The notes under the pieces are model-generated. The model did no database searches. It worked only from the letters and a program-made list of their open reading frames with translations, and was not told the origin of the DNA. This document shows positions 36,775 to 48,700 of a stretch of DNA of 64,000 nucleotides, one piece after another. A program made the position numbers and the translations under genes. Source of the stretch: Ostrinia nubilalis (lineage: Eukaryota; Arthropoda; Insecta; Lepidoptera; Crambidae); the NCBI RefSeq assembly GCF_963855985.1, contig NC_087091.1, forward strand, positions 14,700,154-14,764,153, given 5' to 3'. Position 1 is the stretch's first letter, and each line of letters opens with the position of its first letter.

Positions 36775-39700
36775 ATGCTCGCCACGGAGTACACGTTGGA
36801 ACTATGCAACGTGTTCCATTCTGGACAAGTAAGTGTGTTTTAAAATTGTGTTGCACTGTTGTGTAGATGTGTGTATTTTATACGGGAGATGGTTTATGTT
36901 TTGGTTTTTTATCTAATTATTGAATTGCGTACACGTCTATCTAATTTGTAAAGTAAGAAAATAATGCCTTTAGTATCAATTTGGTTTTCAGTGTATGTTA
37001 TTTTTAAATCTGACATATTAAAACTTGAAACTTGTACCGCGGCTACCTATGCAATGGGGACAAACTACTAGTAGTCCAGTCATTTAAGCTTAAATTAGGT
37101 AAGAATCTCGGAATTAGAGATACCCAGCTGTAAGTCTGTAAATACTTGTATATTGACACCCTAAAAGTTGTCTCAAAACCTACATATGGTAGGGTGTAAG
37201 CAACTATTAAATTTTAAGGTCAAAGGTCACAAAAATCGGTTTTTTGCGCTTTTTTTGGAAATATATCATTTCCTATGGGTTTTTTGCTATTTGTATTATT
37301 ATCAATATTGTAGAATACTAAATTCTCTACAAATTTTGTTTAAAAAAATTTTTTATACGGTGAACCGTTTTCGAGATAGAGGGCGGAGAGCGCGCGGTCA
37401 CTGCATCACTTCAGGTCAACTTAAGCGGTTTAGGTTTTTCATACAAAAGGATTTTCCCGCTAATTCCCGTGGGAATATCGGTAATTACTTGTTGTAAATA
37501 AGCTTTAAGTTTACTAAGGTACCTACATGCCAAATTTCAAGCGTCTAACTTCCGTTAAGCGTTTAGATTTTTCATACAAAAGGATTTTCCCGCTAATTCC
37601 TGTTCCCGTGGGAATTCCTAAGTAAACTATAACCTGCCCAGGTGTATGAAGAATAATTGTACCAAGTTTCGTTAAAATCCGTCGAGTAGTTTTTGTTTCT
37701 ATAAGGAACATACAGACGGACAGACAGACAGACAAAAATTTTACTGATTGCATTTTTGGCATCAGTATCGATCACTAATCACCCCCTGATAGTTATTTTG
37801 AAAATATTTTTCATGTATAGAATTCTGTCCGTCTGTATGTTCCTTATAGAAACAAAAACTACTCGACGGATTTTAACGAAACTTGGTACAATTATTCTTC
37901 ATACACCTGGGCAGGTTATAGTATACTTAGGAATTCCCACGGGAACAGGAATTAGCGGGAAAATCCTTTTGTATGAAAAATCTAAACGCTTAACGGAAGT
38001 TAGACGCTTGAAATTTGGCATGTAGGTACCTTAGTAAACTCAAAGCTTAGTTACAACAAGGAATTCCCGAAATTCCCACAGGAATTAGCGGGAAAATCCT
38101 TTTGTATGAAAAATCTAAACCGCTTAAGTAGACCTGAAGTGATGCAGTGACCGCGCGCTCTCCGCCCTCTATCTCGAAAACGGTTCACCGTATAAAAAAA
38201 GTTTTTAAACAAAATTTGTAGAGAATTTAGTTTCTACAATATTGATAATAAATACAAATAGCAAAAAACCCACAGGAAATGAGATATTTCTAAAAAAAGC
38301 GCAAAAAACCGATTTTTGTGACCGTTGACCTTGAAATTTAATAGTTGCTTACACCCTACCATATGTAGGTTTTGAGACAACTTTTAGGGTGTCAATATAC
38401 ACGTATTTACAGACTTACAGCTGGGTATCTCGAATTCCGAGGTGAACTTACTATAATGACTGGACTATAGTGGACAGCATGAAAAGAAAGAGATTAAAGA
38501 TACAATTTGACAATAGTCCCAAATTCGTAGTTGTTTTTTTCTTATCAAGTCTCAAAACTACGAAATAGGGGCGCTACGAAAATTCGTGTTTACTTTAAGA
38601 CGTAGCTCGTTGATATCTTTTGTATGTGCTACGGCGTAGCAGGTTTGCTTATTATTTAAAAGTTTAAATTATGAAACAATAAATGATTATGACTATGACT
38701 TTAAAATGATTTTAAATGACTATGATAATAATTAAAATGACTCAGATAGTTATACCTGTATTATCATGACATTTTGTTCTGCAAATAAAATCATTTGATT
38801 TGATAAACTATTATTCCCTAAGACTAATTAAGTTTTTTTATTAAAGAAAACAGTTGTATCTTACTTGGGCAATTAATACGCGGTGACTTTATTTCTTACT
38901 TTTCACGCCTAAACAGCTGAACGAATTCTACGAATTTTTGTATAATAATCAGCATGATTTTTTTTTGTAAAAAAATATTTAATCAGCATTATTTTATTTT
39001 GTCTTTCAGGTGGAACCTGGTAGCTTCTTCCAGCGCCTCACTGGGGGAGTGAAGACCGGCGTCATCCTCAAAGATGTGTCGTTCACGACACACAGCGGAG
39101 AGGTCACGGCTATCTTGGGCTCTAAAGGTACAATACAATATTAAATTCTATAATCCTAGGTTTTTTCTCACTATGATTTGATCTTTAAAAAATTCGTATA
39201 ATACTGACTTGAGTTGCACCACCTATCTTTGGCCGTAACTTTATCGATAACCGGTGTATTTTGTATGAAATATGACACATTTTTGACGTTTGTTAAAGTA
39301 AGATGGTGTAACTCAGCCTTTAAACTATTGTAGTGTGGATGACCACACGGGTGACACGGGGAAGATACGCATTATCTAACTATGAAGTATACAAACTAAC
39401 GCAACCTACCGAGGGGCTCTTAAATACTCTAACACAGTCGCTACTGTTTTTTTTCTTAACTGAGGGTCAGTCATCAGGAATCTAACCTGTAACCCATTTA
39501 GTAAAAAAGTTTCATCTACAATCATTTAATCGCCTTCAGGTAGCGGCAAGCGCGCCCTCCTCGACGTGATCGCCCGGCGAGTGCCGTCCAAAGGCCACAT
39601 CCTCCTGGACGGAGTGCCTCTTGAAGAGGAGCAGTTCAATAACACGTGTGCGCTGGTGCGGCACTCTACTAAGCTGCTGCCGGGCCTGACTGTGCAGCAG

Positions 39701-42700
39701 ACGCTGAGTTTCTCACTCACTAAGGTTTGGATTAAGATCTTTTTAACACCCTCTTCAATATGAAGTAGAGTGTCCAAGGCGTCCCCTCGAAGCTGGAGTA
39801 GCTCAGTTTCATTGGACGCCGTTGGGTTTTATTGGGTAGTCCCCGCCTTATGGTATTTAGTGGCCCTAGCGGGGAGAGTCCTACCTAACCCACTGGTAGT
39901 TCCCATAGGCTAGCGAGTATGTGCAAAGAATTTCTCAAGAAAAAGGTTGTCCAAAGGCCACATCCTCCTGGACGGAGTGCCTCTGGAAGAGGAGCAGTTC
40001 AACAACTCGTGTGCGTTGGTGCGGCACTCTACTAAGCTGCTGCCGGGCCTGACTGTACAGCAGACGCTGAGCTTCTCACTCACTAAGGTTCTTATAGGAT
40101 AAGACACAAATATTCGAATAAGTAGTACAACAAGACAGAGACTGCCCTTACATGGTAAACATACCTCCTGGCCACACCAAGCGCAATGTTTGCAATGTGC
40201 ATAAAGAAGACTTATAGTGAATGGAGTGAAATTCCCTGCAAACCACTCTGTTTCCGAAATCACAGATACCTACGTACAACCCGAAGGTATTCAAGCCACA
40301 AGTAAAAGGCATCACTTGAACAAAAATGCTCTATCATAGATCACATCCTCGTGTTAGATTGTTATAAATCCGGAAAACTAATTTTCGGTTACCGATATCT
40401 TTTCACCATGTTTCAGTCTGGCTTTGTCACAAAGCTAACAAGATATTATCAAATTTAATTTTCATGCTCTTCTTCCTAATTTGTGCTATGGCCATGAAAA
40501 TCACCTAACAAACCCGTGTTAGTGTTACAACACAAAAGTGGTACGCGAGGATACATTGTTCGTAGAGATCGGTGAGAGATAGTTTAAACAATGTGAACCC
40601 CACAGAAAAGTGGGACTGATACGTTCATAATACAGTTTTAATTCGGTTCGGTTCGGTCGGGTTTATTGTTTAACAATAATGCTGACATAGTTTTCGGGAC
40701 AAAAATAAGTATAAATCAGAAAAACTCGTAGAAGCCGAGCATACGGTTACCAACCAGCTAATACTTACTTAAAGTATCAGTCGACATTTTTCTATTCACT
40801 TGACTCCCACTCCCGAATGATATCGAGTGTATCTACGTGTAGAATAAAATATGAATGAATTATGTAATAAAGCTTTTTAATCATTATTTTCAGATTGAAG
40901 GCTATCTGAAGTCGTCAAAAGTGAAGCAGGTTATGGCTGATCTGGCGTTATCACAGGTAAAAAAAATACCGGATGTTATGAAAAAAGATTATACATACGA
41001 CTTAGTTGTAGTAATCCTGTAATTAATTTAGCTTGTATTCGTAGGTGGCAAATAAAAGCGTCACAAATCTAACGAAAAGCGAGTATAGAAGGCTGGTGAT
41101 CGGAGTCCAGCTTATAAGAGATCCAAGTAAGTCATAAGTCATTTATTTTCTGCAAATAGGCAGGCTTTTATAAAGCGCTTTTAGCGCTTGTAGCAGGGAA
41201 GCGCTGGACGCAGGCCGCTACCAATCGATCAACATGGAAAGCATGGGAGGCCTATGTTCAGCAGTGGACGTCCTATGGCTGAAATGATGATGATGAAAGC
41301 GCTTTTGCGACGACGAAGTTGTATAGCCTGATTTTATATTAAGAGTTACTAAAGCTGGATGTAGGCCGCTACCGCTACCAAACGGCCAATCTGGAAACCA
41401 TTGGGGAGGCCTATGTTCAGCAGTGGACGCCCTATGACTGAAATGATGATGATGAGCTACTACATCTTACATATTATATACTTACATCGCCTGAAAGGCC
41501 CTTAATCAAAAATTGGTTCTTTTCAGTAATATTGCTTCTGGATGAACCAACATGGGACCTGGACCCGCTCAGCACGTATCTAGTGATATCGATATTGTCC
41601 AACGCAGCCAAGAAGTACGGCACTGCCATCATTCTCACCATGGAAAAGCCCCGATCAGGTAGGTACCTACATTATTATTTCTATTGCTATATTCCATTTT
41701 TTCATAAATTAATGTTGTGCCGACTGTAATTAAAACATGAAAGTAAATTATAAATAAACAACTTGAAAAAATCGAACTGCCTAAGGCGGGAATCGAACCC
41801 ACGAACTTTCGCTTGCCGGGCGACTGGGTTCGATTCCCGCCTTAGGCAGTTCAATTTTTTAAGTTGTTTATTTATAATTTACTTTGAGGAGCAACTTTAA
41901 TCGCCAAGAAATTTTAATAACATGAAAGTAGGTATTATGTATCTACAGTCATATCGTTCAACTTTTACCTACTTTTCCAAAATAATAAGCTAATTTTAAA
42001 CAATAAATTAAACACTGCGCCGCGACTTACTTTGTTTAAGACAGTTTGAACAGCTGCTCGTTAACATAACAGTTAAATTATAATATGCAAGTGGGTCACT
42101 AGACTGGACTTTGTTGATTAAGTCAATATTATGTGAATATTATAGTATTTTAATGTATTTCACTGTCGAATATTGGCAGAGTGAAAGATTTTTTAATTGA
42201 AAAGTTAATGAACCATCAACGTCAACATCAGCAGAAAGTGTTGGTAAACAACAATATAATATTAAAGTAGGTGCAAAATCGTTTTGACCTAGGAATAAAA
42301 TTGCAATTAAGTACCTAGGTACCTAAGTACTGCAAAAAACTAGCGTTTTTCGTTTTTGGCCACAGTCTTATAGATTTGCTTTTGTGACAAAAATATTTTT
42401 CCAAGTGCCTCGTCTACTAAAAAAATTGTAAGTCCTTCGCACCCTTCCGTACACCTTTTCAACCCACCTACTTACTTTCTTAAAACACCATTTTAGAAAA
42501 CAAATACCTACACCCTTTTTCATTATTCCCGCTCATTCCAGACGTATTCCCGTTCCTGGAGCGGGTGGTGTACCTGTGTCTAGGCGACGCGGTGTACGCT
42601 GGGCCCACCAGGAACCTGCTGGATTACTTCGGCAGCATCGGCTTCCCCTGCCCGCAGCTGGAGAACCCGCTGATGTATTACTGTGAGTTCCTATCAGTGC

Positions 42701-45700
42701 CAGAAAGTTTTCTATTCTTTTCATGTATTACTGTGAGTTCCTAGTGGTTCCTATCAGTGCCAGAAAGTGTCCTGTATTTTCTTAAATTGAAAATCTCTTA
42801 CGCCCGTATTCACAGCAGCAAATCGAACGCACAGCGTTGAATAGAGGCTTGTTATTGGTTCACGTGTCACCCTGTGCGTCCACGCGCACTGTGAGACCTC
42901 ATAGTAATGTTTGTAAATACGGTCGTCGGGCGTTAGCCTGTAGGTATCGCACCTGATGGAAAGTGATGATAAAGCTGAATGTGGAATTAAGCTTCACAAA
43001 GAATCCTCAGCCACAGAAGAACTTTCTATTTGCCTTCTTCTGATAGAACAATATGCTAACGTAATGCTTAATGGAGTTGAATGTAGATCTAAGATTACAA
43101 GTTCCAAAATTAGTTTAATCACAATGCTGACATAACGGTCAATGCTGTTAAAATTTGATCTGAGCTGAGATACAAGTTCCAAAATTAGTTTATCTGAAGT
43201 TCTAAATAGGCGCCTTTATCAGCGAGGACTGAATCAAACACTGATTTTTTTACAAGAAGTGTCTCTCAATAGACAGACAATTGAACTTGAGTTTGTTTTT
43301 GAAACTGCAATACTTGCAACAGCATACCTAAGTATTTCCAAAACTGTACTGTATGTCTTTGATAAAATGTCCACAATAATAAAACCTTCAATTCCTTTCA
43401 ACAGTGTGCCTATCAACCGTGGACAGGAGATCCCGGGAGCGGTTCATAGAGTCCAACCACCAGATCGCGGCCCTGGTGGAGAAGTTCAAGCTGGAGGGCC
43501 AGGGCATCATGCAGGGCCACATGACCGAGCACAGTCGGATCGTGAACCCGAATAAACAGTACGGAAAGCCGGGGGGCGTGCAAGTTATTTGGATGTTGTA
43601 TGTGTAAGTGTCATCATCATCAGCTTAGCTATCCAGACCTCTGCTGGACTTAGCCCAATAATGCACTGTATTATCCTATCTTCGGCTTGTCTAATCTAGC
43701 CTCAATTTATTAGCGACTTTTCGCAACACTACCTACGCGTCCTACCCTACACTTGCCGTGTCATGGCCTTCACTCAAGAAATCGTTTACCCCAGCTCGGT
43801 TACCGGATTCTTAGACAGATATCAGGCAAATGCTCTGGACTGGAAATATATCACTTATCCAGTCGACTTTTGATGGCGAATTAATGTATTTTTTTATGTT
43901 TCGCAGGCGCATGTTGGTATCAATATTCAACTTCAGGAAGAACGGACTAAAGCAAATGTTCATGAGGTTATTTACATTACCACTTTACTTTTTGATATTG
44001 TGGCTATTCTACAATGAAGCTAAGGTATGTTTTATTAATACAATCCCTTACTTCAGGGGTTCGTATCCTAAGATGAAAATGGAAATAGTGGATTTATTTG
44101 GATTTTTGATGTTTCCAGGATTATCAGAGAGCTTTTATAACTAAAAGTGGCCTCATATTCAACGCCATGGTGGGAACTTACTTCGTCAGTATTATGAATA
44201 CAATTTGTTTGTGTAAGTATGTTTTAGCCACTGTTAAGTACAGTACATTTCTCGGAGAGTTTTTAGACGAGATAGTTTTAAAAGTTCAGAAGATAGCGGA
44301 TCAAAGGATTATGAGCCTTAAATGACATTGAATAAGACACAATTCGCTTGCAGATGGTCCATACCGCACGCGGTACTACCAGGAGTCACAAGAAGGACTG
44401 TACAGCGGAGCCAGTCTACTGCTGTCTTGGAACCTCGTCTCGCTGCCTTTCTCCTTCATCAGCACCTTTGCTTCAGCAGCTATCATTTACAAGTAAGTAC
44501 TCGTGAATATCCTCTTAAAATACACAATCTGTAAGATTAGCAACGGTGATAATCCCACAACATATCTCATGGAATATCTAAATAATAAACTCTGATAGAC
44601 CAACTACAACTTTTGATCTCAGACTACCATCGTGTGCTTCATAATCCTTAAGGCCGGGTAGCAGAGAAAATGGCGAAAATGAGGTTTTCATTTTTCATTT
44701 TTGAGGTACTAAACGGTAAAATTAAAGGCTAAGATTTTTATTGGGCATAGTTGAGGATATTTTCTAGGGCTATTAACGGATGGAAACACGATTTGATGAA
44801 GTTGACTCGATAGAATAAATTCCCAAAGTTACCTCTATTCGTTTTCTATTTATGGTTTTATTTTTAAAATAAGCGATTTGAGATTCTAAATCTTTTACTA
44901 AACTAAAGTTCAGAAATAACTTGAGGGCTTTTAACGGATGAAATTTTTATATTGCGTCTTATTTAGTTACTATGTTAAAAAATTTGGAAAAATCGTCCAT
45001 GACGGCTTGGACAATCTCAATCAGTCTCGCGGTGGCGCTTACGGAGGACGGACGCGTGTCAGTTTTTTGGCCGTGACAGTTCGCGATTTGTTAATATTTT
45101 TGACAATGATGACTTTGATGAGTCACAGTATAATAATATCAGTGTTACTGGAGAAAGCTTAAATTTTTAATAATTAAGAATTATCAATTTTGTCTACCTA
45201 TTGAAATTTAAATCGTTCGCATCCTTTTAAACGAAGACTCTACTCATGATACATAGTACATTCCTCAAATATGAGACAAAACCAATGAGTTAAAATTACA
45301 TTTTAATAGTACCTACATACAATCGTCTTACACTCTTTAGAAGAGCACACTGACACAAATAAATAATAAAAAATACTGTCTAAGGTCTGTAGCTAAAGGT
45401 CTAAGCTGTAAGATAGAAGAATCTTCTAGCCAAAAAGATGGCAGATGCAGCAGATGTCAACGGATTTAAAACTGGAGTTCATATGACTCCTTGTAGACTT
45501 GAGTCTCTAGAGCGTCCCTTCCTCCACCATGCGTAAGAATGTTTCAAAAATACTGTCTAAGATCTGTAGCTAAAGGTCTAAGCTGCAAGATAGAAGAATC
45601 TTCTAGCCAAAAAGATGGCAGATGCAGCAGATGTCAACGGATTTAAAACTGGAGTTCATGTGACTCCTTGTAGACTTGAGTGTCTAGAGCGTCCCTTCTT

Positions 45701-48700
45701 CCACCATGCGTAAGAATTTTCACAAAAATACTGTCTAAGGTCTGTAGCTAAAGGTCTACGCTGCAAGATGGAAGAATCTTCTAACCAAAAAGATGGCAGA
45801 TGCAGCAGATGTCAACGGATTTAAAACTGGAGTTGATGTGACTCCTTGTAGACTTGAGTGTCTAGAGCGTCCCTTCCTCCACCATGCGTAAGAATGTTTC
45901 AATAATACTGTCTAAGGTCTGTAGCTAAAGGTCTAAGCTGCAAGATAGAAGAATCTTCTAGCCAAAAAGATGGCAGATGCAGCAGATGTCAACGGATTTA
46001 AAACTTGGAGTTCATGTGACTCCTTCTAGACTTGAGTCTCTAGAGCGTCCCTTCCTCCACCATGCGTAAAAGTTTTCCAAAAATACTGTCTAAGGTCTGT
46101 AATAAAAGTCTAAGCTGCAAGATAGAAGAATCTTTTAGCCAAAAACATGGCAGATGCAGCATATATCAACGGATTTAAGACTGGACTGGCACCACCTTGC
46201 AATGTCATCCTCTCATTGTTATCTGTAATGTAAATTATTTTTAAAATGTATTTAAAAATAAAATGTTCGTTTTATTATTTCAATAATCTGACCTCTCAAC
46301 TCAACTACACTACACAAACACCTTTGTTCGCAACTGTACTGACGAAACCTCGATATTATACCTACCGTTCATTTAAGATGGCAAGCCTTATGTATGGAAC
46401 GGTCGCTTTTTTGTAACCTTTATAATTTGGTCGGCTTATAGAAGAATTCCTGATATTTTTTTGCAGTTCGATAACTTTCTTATAAGTCGTAATATAAAGC
46501 TGAAATTAACAGGATAGCTTATTCAAGGAACATTTTAATTTGTCCATTGTATGCCATGTTCCCTTGTTATAAGGGAATCGCGTATTCGGCCACGAAAGTA
46601 AGACTGTTAAAATAAATTAAATTTCTTGAAATCTCTCTTTTGCGCAAAGCCACATCATTTATATTTACTGTGGTTATAAAGGTGTACCAGGGGTACATGC
46701 TACACCTTTTTATTCAATTGTAAGAGTACTGGTTTACTCACAAATCCGTTTTATATGATTTTCGAAATCTTTTAATTACTCTGGTGTTTATCATTCAAAT
46801 CAATGACTAATGTTTGAACTAATTTGGACATATCAAGGTCTATCATTGGTATTTTTTTCAAATTTCTGCGTTGAGCCATTTACGAGATCTGGGACATCAC
46901 AAAACATTACCCCAGCAAAATTCTAAATAACTTGAGAACCGGAACACGAACAAATTTTGCTATTCGTGGACAAATTACTACGCAACAAGAGCTATCTATC
47001 CATGTATTTGGTTCCGGGATAGAACGACTTTAAAAAAAAAATTTTGCCAGGGTAATGTTTGAAACGTTACCCCAGCAAAATCTGTATTTTCCTAATAAGT
47101 TTAAAACTACACTCGACATCAAATAAATCGCACCTCCCTCGACAAGCATTTTCAAACGTATGCATCCCCACTTCCCACCAATATTGGCACCATTTAAAAG
47201 CCTAGTTCTAACCTTCATTTCATTAAATGAAAGGTTTTTACCCCAAAAATGTGACTAGGGAAGGATCCAGAGTCACTTCTTCAAAAAATAGGTAGTTACG
47301 CTAAAGCCAACTTTTATGGGTATAAAACTGTTAAGTTGGGATTAATCGCTATCAATCTGTTAAAGAGGACACGTGAGATCATTATTTGGTTTTATAACCA
47401 TAAAAATTGGTCTAATTGATCCCATAGGTGGGCCCAAAGTGAGGTATTTTTTCAAGTCACATTTATGGTATATGTTAATCATTTATAAAGAAATTAAATG
47501 TGTTTTTCTTTAAGGATATTTATTGGGCTTTCAAATAACACCAATATTGTTGGGGCACCATGATTGTGTCAGAAGAAAATCGTTAAAGTTCGCGTCGCGG
47601 AAGGTGCGGTTTATTTGATGTTGAGTATATAATTTGAACGAATTTTGCTATTAGTGGACAAATTTCTGCTCACGATGGACTAATTATCTGCTATACTCTC
47701 GACTCTCTAAAGCACAACATTTATAAAAATTTTGCAACATTTAAAAACCGTGTGTGATGCCCATTGCTCATAGTGATTTTCGATACAGAGCCCCGTACAT
47801 ACGTTATACATAAATTATGGAAAGAAAACACCCAGACCAATACAAACAAATATGTATGCAATTTTAGTATGATATTTTTATTTATTAATAAACAAAAAGA
47901 CTGAACAAAATTGATGCGTGTACTGATTAATGTAATTAACCATGTCGCAAAGTTTCGTGAATTGCAACAAATATAATTTATTATCCAAGCTCTAAATAAT
48001 CGCTACTACGAGTAACTGATCATAAAATGTTTTTCCAATCGCTCAAGCTCCCAAGGATCTACCCATAGGTCGGGTGACGTAATCTTGAAATTCTTTTAGC
48101 CGGCGCGGAACTTCCGGAAGGTCGGGTGACGCCACGCCTCTTTGAACCGTGTTTACTTTGGCAGTTATATTCTATATTTATTCGATTCTAAAATATATTC
48201 CCAAAAATTTTGAAAGTTGTTTTAATTTGTATCACTTGGATATGATTTGAATTAGAAAGTGCTGTGAGTGTGACGCTTGAACGGAAGGAAGTCAACCTAA
48301 CCTAACCAACTGCGTATTTCTAAACTGCGTATTTCTATACTGTGTAGCCGCGAGAGCTCTTTGGCGCGCTGTCTTCGGCGAAGTATTGCGCGCGCAGATT
48401 TTGACAGCGCGAAATACCTACTTTAGCAGAAATACCAAGCCTTAAGGCCACCCAAAGGCGTGTAATACTCGGAGTTCCCCTACGTGATTGAATCAGAAAA
48501 TGAAGGAGATCCGTAGGAGAACCAAAGTAACCGTAGTCATAGCCCGCAAAATTGCCTTTATTAAATTACTGCAATGGGAGGTGCACATATTTCGTAGCCG
48601 ACCAGAACTGTCTTTTGGTTAAAACGAACGATATCAGATGTTTTTTTTTAATTATTAGCAATTTGTATTGTACAAATTACTAATAGTCCCGTTAGCCCCT

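Noticed and set aside
39949..40087. Alternative functional exon 3 of the ABC gene
   Set aside because: Lacks the Walker A half, and the nearest acceptor gives a frameshift, so it is listed as a pseudo-exon.
41785..41855. tRNA gene
   Set aside because: B-box-like sequences are present in both directions but only as the arms of a palindromic SINE; no complete cloverleaf.
45372..46195. CRISPR array
   Set aside because: Units are 177-bp tandem copies with no spacer structure, in an animal intron.
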